From Pagrus major (taxonomy: Eukaryota; Chordata; Actinopteri; Spariformes; Sparidae), in assembly GCF_040436345.1 (NCBI RefSeq), contig NC_133221.1:25249665-25313664 (forward strand): a DNA stretch of 64,000 nucleotides, read 5' to 3'. The notes beneath the pieces were generated by a model. It ran no database searches. It saw nothing but the letters and a program-made list of their open reading frames with translations, and had not been told where the DNA came from. Made by a program: the position numbers and the translations under genes. The first letter of the stretch is position 1. Every line of letters begins with the position of its first letter. Positions 13,856-27,408 of this stretch are shown one piece after another.

Positions 13856-16800
13856 GCTGGTAAACTTCTCTCTTTTTTGCGTTCACCCAGAGCCCTAAAC
13901 TCTTGACTCAAAACGCATCATCTGGCGGATTTTAGGGGGTTGTACACATTGCACAGATGCAGATTGTACTTGTACGCATCCATGGACACAAAGAGCAGAG
14001 TCAGACCTCCAATCTCAAATCAAAATGTAAAAAATAGGCAGTGCTGATGAATAGTTTACCAATATTTTTTTACTACACTGCCTATTTCTGATCTAAAATG
14101 CTTTTAGAAACATTTAAGTGGATGGTTTACTTGCAACAGAGAAAGATTGTGAACCATAAGTGGCCACAGTATTGTTCCAGTATAGTGAAAACAGAGGCTG
14201 AAAGAACTCTGGGTAAAACTGGGCACTGGGCAATGTTTTCATAAACATGTTTTAGTATTCTTTTTCGTTGTAATACCATATTGTTTGTTACCAGCTGGCC
14301 GCCATACTGTTTCCTGTATAAAAATGGATGACGAGTGAAACACAAGCACCGCCTAACTTGCAGGACATCAGCCATCAGCCTCTTTAGTGGTCCAGTGCAT
14401 TCTGATTGTTGTAGGTTTTCTACCTTTTAAGCAAAAATGAATACCACAGCCCTTTTTCTCTGACAGCCCAGTTTTATGCAAGGGCCATCTTTCCAGCAGT
14501 TCAATACTTATTTTAGTAATGTTAAACAAGGCTAATGCACAGACAGACTCACACCAACAGGTCCTGCTGTGTATTAACACCCCATAGGAGGAGTAATACC
14601 GAGGGAGGCCTCACATGATTGTGATAACTTTTCCAAACATAAAAACCAACGTCCACTTTCCAGCAACATTAAGACAACAGCCCGGGAGTTACCATGAGTG
14701 TTGGTAGCATTTATGACCCTCAATCAAATCGTTATTTTTTACTTGTACAGTAAAAATACTTAAAAGAAGCAGAATGACAAATCAGTAACACACATGTATG
14801 ATGTGATTGTAACCTATGCTGTATGTGTAGATTTAGTCAAAAGTCACAGAACAGCGCTAACCCTGAAATCAAGTGCCATGTTTGTCAAACAAGTCTATAC
14901 ATCTGACCACATTCCTTAGCAGATGGTGGTGGTAATCAATCATTTGCATGTTTACACCCAACATTAATCTAAAGTGGAATGGCAAAGAAGAGACTTGAGT
15001 GTTTTCTTAGGACAGCAAATATTCAGTCAATGATCTATAAATGCTAGTGTAGACAGCAAACAACAAACGCTCTTCTAAAGTCTATCCACATTTGTGTGAA
15101 TATAGTCTTAAACTCACCAAATACCTTCCATTTATCTGTGAATTTTCACCCAGTATGTTTTTTAGCATTAAAAGCCTGATAGTACAGTCACAGGGTTTGG
15201 TTAAAAAAAAAACAACTTTCAATAATAGGGCAGACAGATGTCTGTACTGCGGCTCTGAGATTACACTTGCACGCTTATCGAGATTACAATGTCATTTTGG
15301 TATTAAAAGGCATCTGGTTAAGCACGAAAACATATGGGATGTAGGGATCAAAGGAGGGAAAGCAGGCTGCTTACACTCAATTTTCTGTCCAAAGTGACAG
15401 CTTAGCCTCTTTTATGTATTGAAATAATGTCCCAGCCAATGATCTGACATTTCAGCATGCAAACAGAGGAGCTGTCACAGACAGTGGACGGCTTTGACGC
15501 AGCTTGCAGCATTCTGGGTGTGAAAGGATGTAAAAAATGCAGAGTAGATGTTTCAATAACTGAGAATACAATAATGATTAATCCATCAAACTGACCTAAA
15601 TTGCTTCACACTGAAACCTGGGGAGGAGGAAGAGCATTACTTCAAATATTGCAGTAGAGCAGGCCTACAATCTAGTATTCTGGTTCGAGGAACTGTTTTG
15701 TAGACAGAGAGAGAGAGAGAAAAAAACTCAACCTACCACCTACATTTTAAACTGTTCTCCTACCCACCGCCTCACACCCTGCTGCCCCCACATTGTGCGG
15801 TTCCAGAGAGAATTCAAGCTTAGCACGCTGATATCTTATCATTATTAAATAGACCAGGATTGGTACTGACGAGTAGACGCGGCAATAGGGGGATTCAGGG
15901 GATGACTCCACCTACATAACCAGCTCCTACCATTTCTTACTGTGGGCTTTTTCATCTGGCTCTACAAGAGCAACACCACTCACAAATGTACACTCCAGAA
16001 AAAGTGTGAAAACACACTTCAAGCTGCACTTGGCACAAATATTTAGTAAAAAACACTCTCATCTTCTTAAATCCCAATGCTCAACATTTTTTGGTGTTGA
16101 CAGATGGCCACTGCCAGAAAATAAAGAGTGAATCCCAAAACAGAAGTGAGGGATTACTACGTACCGACAAAGCTATTACCTCTTCTTGAAATTTGGGACC
16201 GCTAATGTGTGAAGTAAAGCAGCCTCACTAGCTTTAAAAATCACAACTCAGCAACCATCATGGAAAGAACACGCAAGTTATACCGATCGAAACCTGTCAA
16301 TGCGATTTTAATAAAGTTTTAGAAGCACAGCTTTAGGAAGTATTTAGAAAGATTTCAGATGTGAAAAACATTCAGTGTGTTCTACACTGAAAAAACACAT
16401 GTATGGTCTGAACAGTGTGTACTTCAACTGCAGTTTTCGTATTTACACTTCAATGTTTACTTACACATATCTTGTGTTCTTGTGTGTAATGTTATCTGCA
16501 GGGACCAGCAGGCCAAACTCCACGACTGAGCCGATGGACTTGATGGCGAAATTTGTTCGGATTGTTTACTAGTTCACTGACAGGAGCGCAGGAAAAGCTG
16601 AACCTAAAATCTCTGCGATAACCAAGATGCTGCAATGAAGACAACAACAACCATTACCAATAATAATACCAAATAATAATCAACAGTTGTCTTAAAGAAG
16701 GCATTAAGTCACACTTTTTACTACATCAGTGTCCAAATGTCAAATAGAAGTGTGCAAAATGACTTATTTGACCTGGACACAGTCAGCTGGTTTAGATATT

Positions 16801-17229
16801 GTAGCTATACAGGAAGTTGAAATCATAATGATTAGAAAAACCATAGTTTATAGATAGACTGAGGCCTAACACAGGCAGGATTACAGCTCGGTGCCTGCAA
16901 TAACAGATGGGCTGGCTTCAGTCATACAACACTGCTGAGGGCCAATCTGGGAGGGCAACGTCAACCTCCTTCACATAAACAACCAGACAGCCGTTTGGCC
17001 ACAACACAAATAAACACACCACCATACACAAATGCACACAGTCAAAAATTGCTCAGCAATATTATGTAATGACCATGAAGTAGGTTTATCATGCTACTGA
17101 AGGTTCAACTTGAAAGCTTTTTTTAACTACCTCACATGGCATTTAAAACATCAATATACAGTGACAATGTAACTGTGATATCATTTTACATTTTTGCAAA
17201 CAAAAAAGAAATCATTAAAAACTATAAAT

Positions 17230-17587
17230 TAGAGCCCGACCGATATATTGGCCTATCATAGATATATCAGTATCGGCATGCATGTTGCCCGTTGTGCACC
17301 GATATGAAAACGTTTTTTAGGGATAACAATGCAGAAAGAAGTCTCCTGGGGTGATTTATAATTACTACATTCCCATTAATCTTTACCGTTTCAGTGCACT
17401 GTTGTCATTTTAGACAATAAACTGTGTAATATCCTATGACATATCTTTGTCACAAGTGTTTGATAATAATATGTTAGGAATCATTGCAAAAAGTGTGTAC
17501 ATGGCCGATACAATGATATCGCAATATTTTACTCCTTTATATCAGCATCGGTATCTGCCCTAAAAATCAAGTATCTGTCGGGCTCTA
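17230..17587. mobile_element. hAT-like MITE with GAGCCCGAC termini
   Basis: Terminal inverted repeats read TAGAGCCCGACCGATA on the left and, reverse-complemented, TAGAGCCCGACAGATA on the right. The flanking octamers ctataaat and ttatgaat agree at six of eight positions, as expected for an old 8-bp hAT target duplication. The 358-bp interior has no transposase frame. A diverged relative lies at about 29,337-29,540. Confidence 0.75.
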
Positions 17588-18684
17588 TTATGAATGCACT
17601 ATATATTAAAAACACAGCTAAAGTGAGTGTATAGTGTGCAATCAGCAGACACAGTGTGAGATCTTAAGGCTCATGTGCAACTGAGGTACTGCACCACCTC
17701 ATCTACAGCAAACTGCCTTTACGATGTAAGCCACATCAGCACATTTCCTCTCAAATGTGACCAAGGGCCACACGATGTAAAATGTAGCATAACGCTGGTA
17801 GGCGCTGTCAAATGAAGTGTTACAATTGGATTGGGATCCCACGTGATCAGAACCTCAAAGGAGGCAGGAGGAAGTGAGACAGCGGATCTGTGGCAGCATG
17901 TTGTTTGTCTCCTCTGAGAGTGACATCTGGTTGACGTGATCAAACAAAATATTTCAGAACCATCTGTAAAACTATCTACAGACATGGATGTTTCACTGAG
18001 CAGAAATAGCACATTTTAAATTACTTACCCAACATACAGGCAGAACTAGATCAGCACACTGATGATAACCCCTGAACAGCTTCAAAATGAAAAATGAGTC
18101 AGGAGTATTATTATTGGCAGACCCAGTGCCATCAGATATGTGCTACTGTGAGAGGCAGCAAAGACCTGTATATCCTGTGACACGTGCTCTGACCGGCTTA
18201 TATCCTCGTTCTTATGTCTAATAAGAAGAGGCTGTTTGCCTGTGCTGGGTTTTTCATATCACTGCCACTGGACCCGAATGCTTAGCAAAGTGAAATCTAC
18301 ACACAGCGACCTATGACTTCAGCCTCCTCAGCTTTAATATCAGAAATGAGTGAAAACCTGCTGAAACTGGTTCAAGTCGGACACATCTGGTGGCCAGAGG
18401 ACTTGGGGGAAAATCAATAAGGACCCTGAGTAAACAACACATTTACAAAGATTTCTCTAGAGTGGGCGACAGGCCTAAAATAAGACTCTAGATTTTCCAT
18501 GTCAGGCCTCTGCCTGAACCAAAGTTTTAGGCTCACCAGAACAAGGGAATATAGTAAGAAAATAGTTAATAAATGTATAATAAATGTCTAAAATGAAATG
18601 TTCAATTGTTTTTTGAGTTGAAGCGTTGTCTGTCAATCTATTTTGACCAAATGTTGGAGGGACTGAGATAAAATTGGTCTAAAT

Positions 18685-19026
18685 TAGAGCTGTGGCAATA
18701 AGTCAATAGATCGATTAGTCAATCAAAAGAAATCTTATCACCAACCATTTTGATGATCAGTTTATCAATTCAGTCATTCTTCAAGCAAAGATGTCATTTA
18801 TTCGCTTGCACCAGCTTTTTAAATAAAAATATTTGCTGCTTTTCTTTGTCATTTATGACAGTGAATTGAGAGCCTTTGGGTGACTGTTGCTCTGACAAAA
18901 GAAGAAATTTGAAAGATGTTACTTTGGGCTCTGGAAAGTGCAATCAGCATTTCTCAGTTTCGATCAATGGCTTAATCGTGGAAATAATTAGCAGATTAAC
19001 TGATAATGAAAAAAATAACAGCCCTA
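18685..19026. mobile_element. hAT-like MITE, TAGRGCTGT termini
   Basis: Begins TAGAGCTGTGGCAATAAGTC and ends ATAACAGCCCTA, whose reverse complement is TAGGGCTGTTAT. The body contains GATCGATTAGTCAATC and AGCAGATTAACTGATAATGA, wording typical of the abundant fish repeat built on 'cgattaatcg'. No coding capacity. A related fragment sits at 49855-50042. Confidence 0.7.
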
Positions 19027-20706
19027 AACTGAATAATGGATTCATACTACATATCAAGCTTCACTGGGTGTAAAAATGGCTGCAACAACAGATCTAAAAA
19101 GCAACTTGATACCAGCAGGATTGTTCCTCTCAGCAAACTTCATCCCTGGAGCCTTTTACAAAAACTCTACCACAGCAAACCATATTCCCTGAGAACACTT
19201 ACTGTACGTCTGATGACACTGTACTGAGATTATCACATCAAATTATAGTGGATTATCATACTCACTCCCCATGATCTTCAGCCCACTTTTGAACATGTCG
19301 GCAGCTGTATGATTCCAGTCTGCCGTGACACCACCAGCTCTGCTCTGCTATTATCCCAGGTCAACCAGCAGGACCATCTGAATTCTGAGTGCTATGATGC
19401 AGTAATCCTACTAACAGGGGAGTAAAACCCCTCCTGGCCTTTTCTTAGTATTTGGTTTGGTGTGAACTTTGCTCTTTGTTTTGGAACATGTGGTTCTTTT
19501 CTCCTCTGCTTGCTTGATTTTTTTTCTGACAGATGTTGCTCAAGGACTGGACAAGCTAAATGCCCTATCTGAAAAAAGGGATACTAGCTGAGTAGTGTAA
19601 AGATATAACTTGCACAAGAGCAGAGGACTGTGTTCAGTCAAATACATTACTTTGTGTAATGGGGCATTGTAACGTCACATGATCAGTACTGCGGGGAAGC
19701 TTTGACCATTTCTGGTGTTTGCTAAGGCTTTTGTCTGGTAAAACAGGCTAGAATCACCCAAGTGTCAAAGATCAAGCTGATGGGCTCCATCAGTCCAGGC
19801 CTATGCCTCAAGTCATACATATGTTTCAAATTCAATATTGGGTCACATGTTGCCACATGCACACTACGCCCTCAACCCCAATTTGTCCCAACTTCATCTA
19901 AAACAAACAAATCAATCAATCTTATCTCGGCAGCCAGGATAGGATCATTTCATCAGTGCTTGACATGAAAAACACTACAGTTTTCTCAGAAACACAGTCA
20001 CCCTCCTTGAATGAATCCTACACTTAAACTATATGATTAAAATCCCTCTGTTACTGATCCTCACAGCCCCGTAGCCACTATCTATGAGTGACAAGTACCC
20101 TGTGTTATAATAGCTACTTCTAATTAACTCATATACATCTAACCTAGGCACTAAACATGCTATGATTTGACTATCTGCAGTCAAGAATCCTCACAATAAA
20201 TCCCAACACTACTTGCACAACTTTGACACACATGCAAGATTATTAAAATAGAGCCTCTGCAGGTCAACAATTTTTTGATCATCACCAGTGATGAGAGCAA
20301 CCAGGCAAACCAGATGTCTGCCAGCCTGCTGAGCACGTCTACTAGCTTTACTACTGCAATGACATGTGGCACAAATTGTAGTAGCATGGCCATGGATGCA
20401 ATCCGGCTGCACGCGTGTTGTCTTTGCACATGTGTGAACAACAGTGTATTCCAGCACATTTGTCCACTATGACAGCCAGATGAAAACAAAAGCAGCCATG
20501 TTTGTTTTGAAGAAGAAGATACTGTAGGGCTATTCTTATTTCGTCTTCTTATTCAAACTGACAAGAAGAATACTGCTCTACCTTAAAACATGAACAGCAT
20601 CATCACCTGGATTTCTCACAAGAAAGGCGCGCGAGCATTACCCAAACAGACAGGACTGAAACAGCATCAGCTGATAAATAAAGCATATCCTGTTTGGCTG
20701 CTTTAC

Positions 20707-20900
20707 CTGTTGGTACACTGATGTGCAGCAGGGTGAATAGAGAGACCGACAAAAAGGAAGCAGCTCCTACCTCCTGCTACATAAACACATTAGATGGTGA
20801 AAATAAAAAAATCTGCTACCAGTGGTCCTACCAGCTTCCTACGAGGTAAAAAAAAAAAAAATACGCCTCCTCAGGGCTGAAGCCCTGTGCTGATGCGCTC
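20707..20900 (-). other. Candidate non-coding first exon of mib2
   Basis: A minus-strand donor, CAACAG|GTAAAG, sits at 20706-20707, just downstream of a purine-rich, CpG-containing segment (about 20,880-21,350). The only ATG close upstream is followed immediately by TAG, so this would be 5' UTR. The 5' boundary at 20900 is a guess. The orientation and GC-rich setting suit a promoter-proximal exon. Confidence 0.3.
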
Positions 20901-21610
20901 CCTGAATGAACCGGCCGAGGAAGAGGTAGAGGAGGAGGGGATACAGGGGGCGGAGGAGGAGGGCAGCCAGGCCGGTATTCCAGAAATGTGATATACAGTC
21001 GCAGGCAGTCTTACAGAAACAGCATCCTGCTGTACAGGCGAACAGCCAGGCTGACGAGGATCAGAGCTGGAGGAGGCAGAAGAGAGAGTCCTGCTGCTGG
21101 AGGATGCAGCAAGTATTTAGTCCTTTGTGCGTTGTGTCAGCAAGGATTACCACCGTGGAGGAGGAGAGGAGAGGAGAGGAGGAGAGGGAGGAGGATGGCC
21201 AGGGAGAGCGGCTGTGCGACGAGCGCTGCATTCAGGTTGACGTTCCCCTGCTCCTGCATGAAAACAGGCCAATGGGCTTTGCTCCGCATAGGACTCCTCT
21301 GATGCTATATTCCATCAGCGGGGATGTGAGCACCAGCAACACGCGTGTGAGGCTGACACACTGTGTTTACTGATCAATATGCACGAACACATGCGCACCA
21401 AGCTCCACATAAGGATGCACGGCCCTCTCTTTCATAGCCCGCGGGGACACTATTCGCTCTGCTGCCAATGAGCAGACAGGCACAGGACAGAGGGGAGGGG
21501 GGAGGGGAGGTACGATTCGGGGGGAGGGTCTGGGTGTTGTTATTTTTTTTTTGGTAGGGTGTTTTGGGAGGGGGAGAAAAAAGGGGTGGGGTTGGAGGAG
21601 AATTTGATGA
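20880..21610. promoter_or_regulatory. Purine-rich, G-run-rich CpG segment, possible mib2 promoter
   Basis: Contains GGAGGAGGGG repeats (20925-20970), GAGGAGAGG repeats (21155-21200) and runs of 4-6 G between about 21490 and 21600. It is much richer in CpG than its surroundings and lies upstream of a candidate minus-strand donor at 20706. Promoter function is inferred. Confidence 0.4.
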
Positions 21611-21728
21611 ATGGGCACCTGCCATGATCCTCATTTTTAGTCGCAAACTGGTTTGTGCAACCGCTGCTGGTGAGCTGGCAACACCACAGTCTCCTCCAGG
21701 CTCGCACAGAAAGAAGGGAAGAGGAAGA

Positions 21729-21750
21729 TGTGTGTGTGTGTGTGTGTGTG
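21729..21750. repeat. (TG)n microsatellite
   Basis: About 11 TG units followed by (TCTG)n-like units. Confidence 0.9.
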
Positions 21751-22084
21751 TCTCTGTCTGTCTGTCTCTGTGTCTATCTTGAACAATGCTCTTCAATGTG
21801 ACCACAGCTGTGGGAGACATCGACAATATGGTTCCAAAAACCAGCCAAAATGCCATTCTGTTTATGCTGGCACACACACGTGAACGTACAGCTGGTGTTG
21901 CCATGACATGAATAACCAATGAATTAATGGGAGCTTAGGAAGTGGTTGAGGCACAGGCTTATAATGCAGTTCATTACACTGCTCTCCCATCTTGTAAACA
22001 AAGCTGCTGCTGTTCATGTAATAGACTTATTGGTCCATATAAAAGGAAGCTTTCATTCACACAGCCCCTCTTTCAATAGACAGT

Positions 22085-22086
<2 letters not shown>

Positions 22087-22114
<28 letters not shown>
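22087..22114. repeat. (CA)n microsatellite
   Basis: About 13 CA units in the upstream non-coding region of mib2. Confidence 0.93.
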
Positions 22115-22117
<3 letters not shown>

Positions 22118-23559
22118 AGACACATGAATATGGCAGTCATCAGACTGAGAGGACTGCTGAAATATGGGCTTGTTGCATGCTGGGATAGAACTGTGAGGTG
22201 TACCTGATCAGCCAATCATTGTAGCAACTCCTCAAACACTCAGCTCCATTCCTGTCCTGTGTACTCTGACCTGGACTACATGAGCTACCCATCCTTACTG
22301 CACAGGATAAAGCCCACATAATCTATGCGTAGTGATTTCACACCTGACTATCATGATATGTCACCCTTTACCTCACTTATCAACAACACTAATCCACGCT
22401 TCCTATTCTGGACCTGCTGCTTCAACTGTACGTATTCTTACTGGATCCACTCACAAACTGCTGCCATTAGCACCAAATATTCTAACAAAGATCAAAATCA
22501 AATCTAAATCAAACTCGATGACTCGACGGTGCTGACTCTCTCAGGACAGCACGCTACATTTGCAACTCAGACTGTCATCTTAGTAACTATTAACAGGACT
22601 GGCTTGTAGCCAGACGTCTGTTAGTCTGAATCCACAGTCAAGCTGGGAAGATCCTGGTAGGAAAACTGTAAACAAATCGCAGTCTCACTTATTCAACTGG
22701 TGTCAAATGGAAAGCAGGCAAAGCTTGGGGCTTTTTCTTTATTTTGGTCAATATGCGGTGCCTTTTCTGGACATTTTAATTGGGCAACTGATTATAGACA
22801 AAACTCCAGGATGGGAATGTCTGATTTCAGCAGAATCAGATACCTGTCAAATCAATGCATATCATATTTATCTAAAATTACTGCTAACGTACTTTGGTCA
22901 TGCAGCAGTCCAGCTCATTCTGTTCCATCATAGTCTGCCAAATAAATGGATAGGCTAGATATCTAGGTATAAATCAAAACCATCTGTTCTTGTCTCAGGG
23001 TATATAGGAGCCTGTATCATCATGTTGCCTAACAAACAGGCAGAAATCACTAGCTCATTCATCCACAGTGTAAGACTGACTGTGCTGGTAGAAGGCAGGC
23101 TTTAAAGGGCAACTCCACCAACTTTACTACTTATGTGAGATAGTAGTACAAAGCCGTTTTTGTGGCTCCAGAGGAAGCTACATGTATTCTGATAAACTGC
23201 CGCGAGTGATGTGACTCAGTTGCTCGTTGCATTGTGGGTAAAGCACCAGGTTTTGAAAAAGATGAAGAATGCTTGGAATAACAAGGAGATATCTCTGTTT
23301 CTACTGGTTTCATTTAACAACATAATACTGCTCAATCAGTGTCATCAAGTAGATATACTTATTGTATAATAAAGTAACAGTACTGGTTGCCAACTAAGAT
23401 TTTAATCTCCACTCGTTCGAAAACAATATTTCATTTTGTTTCATAAGAGTGCTTGAGTGACCTTGAAACTATTTCAAGAGGCTTTTCCACCCCAAAAGGA
23501 ATTACAAACCCGATTCCAAAATAGTAGGTGATGTGGTATTATAAAAATGCTTTAAAAAC

Positions 23560-23561
<2 letters not shown>

Positions 23562-23599
<38 letters not shown>
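23562..23599. repeat. (AAT)n microsatellite
   Basis: About 12 AAT units with no interruptions visible. Confidence 0.95.
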
Positions 23600-23600
<1 letters not shown>

Positions 23601-24286
23601 CTTACAAAAATGAAATAATTAGTGTTCCTGAGCCAATGTGGACAATCATGTGAACCTCAATCCGTCCTTGCTTGAAAAAACTGTTTTTAATTGAGTGTTA
23701 ATTGGAAAATTATCGCATTCTCTTTTAAATGTGTTAGACAGCGTCACAACTTTTTTTAAATCTGGGTTCACCTGGAAAACAGAACAATCTGAAGAAAGTG
23801 GTTACTCTGCTTTCTGCAATCCCAGTCAAAAAACATTGGTTTTGGCCTGTGGCTAACCATACTTGTTACTGTGAAAACTGTTACTGTACTCTGGTGACAG
23901 CTAGTGTCAAGACCCATATCTGAATATCAAGCCAGTCTGTTAGCCAGGAATGTCTTTTTCTGTAAATATTTAGTCCGATTATTTCCTTAATAAGCACATG
24001 GTATGTTTGACGAGTGGCATGTAAACAATGTTAGCATTCCTCATTCAAACATTTGCCATTATCCACTAGCTACTTATTAACTTGAGCCTCTAGTTATGGT
24101 GTGCATAACTGTATGAAAGTTAGAATCTCCTAACACAGAGACAGAGACACAGAGTCAGGAGAAATTATGTAGATTTCTGTCTTTCAGTCTTTAACTGCTT
24201 AAAAGAAACATGCTCGGAAGAATTGGGAAGAGGTCCATGTAGAGACCAAGCACACAAGTACCAGAAGAGACACAAAAAAGTCTTAC

Positions 24287-24327
24287 CTTGAGAATTTCCA
24301 CATAATATTTCCCCCATTTCTTCTCAA
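24287..24327 (-). other. Candidate mib2 5' exon with alternative start codon
   Basis: On the minus strand a 41-nt segment is bounded by a good acceptor (TTCGCAG) and a strong donor (CAAG|GTAAGAC). It contains an ATG at 24315-24317 encoding MGEILCGNSQ plus one base. Splicing to the acceptor at 12352 keeps the mib2 frame and would add 69 residues before [10 protein letters not shown]. This is inference from splice signals and frame only; the exon could be a false match. Confidence 0.35.
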
Positions 24328-25506
24328 CTGCGAACTAACTGATCACTTCAGTTTCACTGGAGCAGTAATAATTTCTGTGTTGTAAGCCAGTAAGTATTTC
24401 AAGCTTGATTATTGTGATTAAGATTTGTTGAGCAAATAAGGAGCAACAAGACAAAGAATCAGCAGATGACTGAGCTCTGGAGTAGGTGTGGCTGAGAGCA
24501 ATCCTGGCTGATCACTTGCAGCTCCAATGTGGCAGCTGCAGCTGGGCTCTGCTTCACCAGCACCAAATGAGCAGAAACATGACAGGTGTAAAGGGTTAGG
24601 TCTCGTTTACCAGCTACAGCACTTAATACAGAATACTGAAATGTCCCTAACACATGTCAGCTCAGCACATTACCGCCAGACTCAGGAAACAACTGCATGC
24701 AATTATATCTTTAACAGTGCCAGATGAAGGGGTTCAAGTGTGTCCTTTAAACTCCCATAATCCTGTCTTTTTCAGCTTGAGTTAGGTGACAGTTGTGAAG
24801 AACAAAACACAATGTGAAGTACAGGCTGACAACTTGGCTGACAGGTAACTAATACTGTAACACAACCATGACACCCCACTAGTCAGCTAACGGAAGTTAG
24901 CTTACTTGCTACTCAAGCACAAACCCAGCAGCTGTCTGTTCACTCATGTGCACGCAGCGTCACCACCAAACCTCGTTCATAATTTGCCGATTTAATTGTA
25001 TTGCTTACTGCGAATGGCACTTACACGATATAAAGAAGAGGGACTTTTGACAAACTGTTACATGAAACGTAACGGTTCAATCGGCAAACATATTACCACC
25101 AGTATTTTTTGTTATAGATGATGTCAGTTCCTAATTTTACCAACAAACGTTAATAACCGGCTCAAGCTGCTTCCCATCGCCCAACATAATATAACGTTAG
25201 CGATATTTTGATTGAGGAATATTTTCTGACAGGCGAATTAACTGGCTGTGATGGACCTCTATGGAAGTGAAGCGCTCCATGCAAATGCACCATTAGCCAG
25301 CAGTATGCTATAACACATAACAACAATCAGTGTCACATTAAATTGGCTAAACTATGAACTGAATTCTGCGTGGATTTATAATAAGATAGGGTGGTGGGAT
25401 TGTGCGTACTACTAGCTTGTACAACGTTGACGCTAGCTAGCTAACTCATGTTTGGTTATCCTTTATTGGTACAAAAAACAACGTCTTTCGTGGTGTAGCT
25501 ACTTAC

Positions 25507-25740
25507 CGGACCTCTGTCAAGAATGTTTACTTTGCTGTTAAATAATATTCCATGTCGCTGTCCACCACCAACGCTGACATGGCCTGTTTTAGGGCAAATA
25601 AGTATTTACTATATTGAAAGGTTTTGCAGCACACAGCCATGACAACACGCCCATGTGTTACGTCACTATGAATGCTGCCTTCACGTGCTCCTCGTAATAA
25701 ACCGGTCCTGAATTCAACGACGTTTGGTTTCAAGTAACCC
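25507..25740 (-). promoter_or_regulatory. Candidate upstream mib2 promoter and first exon
   Basis: A minus-strand donor (GTCCG|GTAAGT) at 25506-25507 lies beside a CpG-bearing stretch. A CRE-like TTACGTCA at about 25659-25666 falls within 160 bp upstream in the transcription direction. The exon could splice to the candidate 41-nt exon at 24287-24327. No TATA box is obvious. Ends are approximate; evidence is signal-based only. Confidence 0.3.
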
Positions 25741-25759
25741 AGTCGAAGAAAAAAGGAAA

Positions 25760-27290
25760 CATATAGTCAGATAGACGTGCTTATGCTTTTCATTATTGTT
25801 AAATTAACTTGCTTAACCAGTGTTACAAAAGTAGCGGAGGTAGATTTTTGCTGCGTATGCATTTTCAGCGCAATACAAAAACAACAGCACAGAAAGATGT
25901 CACAAGTCCCAAAGTCTCGGGGGGGCCTTCAACAGTCAGCCATTTAGCTGGCTCATGCCTCAGGCGTGATGTGTGTCCTCATTCTCATTTCTCATCATGT
26001 TGAATTAACAAAGTGCTCCATTCATTTCATGCCTGCAAAGATGATTAAACAATTGCATGACTGTATTTCACAATATGATCATGATAATATAATGTACTAT
26101 ATTCTGAAACACAGTCAAAAGCTGATGGGAACTTGTGTATTAGGATTTTAATTAACCATTAACAATATTTACAACATGGGAGTGGCAATTTCTAATTAAT
26201 CCCCCTAGCATGTCTTAAGGCTGTGGGTGGAAACAGAAGCACTTCCAAAGATACAGTGAGAAGTCAGGTCATTATTAAAATTAAGCTTCTCACTAAAACC
26301 CTACTAAAGTGTTTGGGAGTTAATGTACTCAAACAATGTAACTATAATAAGAATATTAAATCAGATTAAACGATTACACAAGTACATACTGTAAAAGCTG
26401 TTAATTTGTCTGTGCTTCCTGCGCTCTTTTTCTATATAACCCTCTTTAAATAGTTTCTGAAAGATAACACAAGATGGCATAAACAACCATATGCTGTATG
26501 TGACAGTACATTAAAAAAGACAACAACCCAAAGATCAAGAACAAATAATAAAGGTCTAATAAAAAAATGTTGTGCTGCAGCTGTGGTATACAGCCATATC
26601 AAAGTGTTGTAGATGTACATTAAATGTATTATTGTACATTTTGAAGACACTGTATGTGCAAGTAATTAGACCAGTTGCACTAACATTTCAGACCCTGTCA
26701 ACACTGCATTTTACAGGTATTACACAAAGCTTGTGAAGGTTTCTGTGCATGTTGGCTTAATGGTTGTCCAATACCGCCCCCTGCTGATGAATACTTTGCT
26801 ACACAAACTTAAGTGTTCCTTAAATTAAACCCTTACAGATGCAGTGACTGACCTTTCATAATCATTCATCATCATTATTTTACAGTATGAGTTTTACAGA
26901 AACAGGGTGGCACGTTAGCCATCACGTTACAGGTTATAGATAACATGACTGAAATTAGGTCCTACAATTTTGGTTCAACAATAAGAATATTTTCTTATTC
27001 AAAGGATCCTCTTTAAAATGTCTCATCCATCTCACCTGTCTGACAGCCATTTAGCTGCCACATTTTGAATATAACCTTAAATGAAACCTCAGTGTTTTTA
27101 CATATTTTGACATCTATTAACCATGTAAATCAACACTGTTCATTCATTTGTCTTGAAACCAATATTTAACATCAAACTGCTCACTTTGCATGTTATATTG
27201 TACTGTCGTATTTGTTTAGGCTGGTAGGAAACCACTTCAGCTTTGATTCAAAATTAAGACATGGTACATCAGCCATCAGCATTTGTGAGT
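25760..27290. other. Intergenic region between mib2 and ubiad1
   Basis: AT-rich and without a convincing exon. Frames here are short and lack recognisable domains. It follows the 3' end of ubiad1, whose candidate poly(A) signals begin at 27291. Confidence 0.7.
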
Positions 27291-27408
27291 TTTATTACAA
27301 TCCAATGAAATACTATTTGGCTCTCCAAAAAGAAATCACAATGAACAAATTAACAGTATGTACCATACATAGAATACAATGTTGAGAATATGAACAAAAT
27401 GGTTTATT
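27291..27408 (-). terminator. Candidate ubiad1 poly(A) signals
   Basis: Minus-strand AATAAA hexamers lie at 27403-27408 and 27291-27296, about 350 and 460 nt after the ubiad1 stop codon. A third is at about 27467. Which is used cannot be told from sequence. Confidence 0.45.

Larger units (their letters stand above)
12352..20706. other. Large 5' intron of mib2
   Basis: Non-coding stretch upstream of the first certain mib2 exon. Contains a degraded MITE (13523-13855), a hAT-like MITE (17230-17587) and a second (18685-19026). Remaining short frames have no recognisable domain. Confidence 0.75.

Noticed and set aside
16375..16572. 65-codon plus-strand frame with a hydrophobic stretch
   Set aside because: No domain, no splice support, and located within the mib2 5' intron; chance frame.
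21374..21919. 181-codon minus-strand frame over the G-rich segment
   Set aside because: Composition is driven by C-runs and CA repeats (His-Thr and Pro runs); no recognisable domain or splice context.
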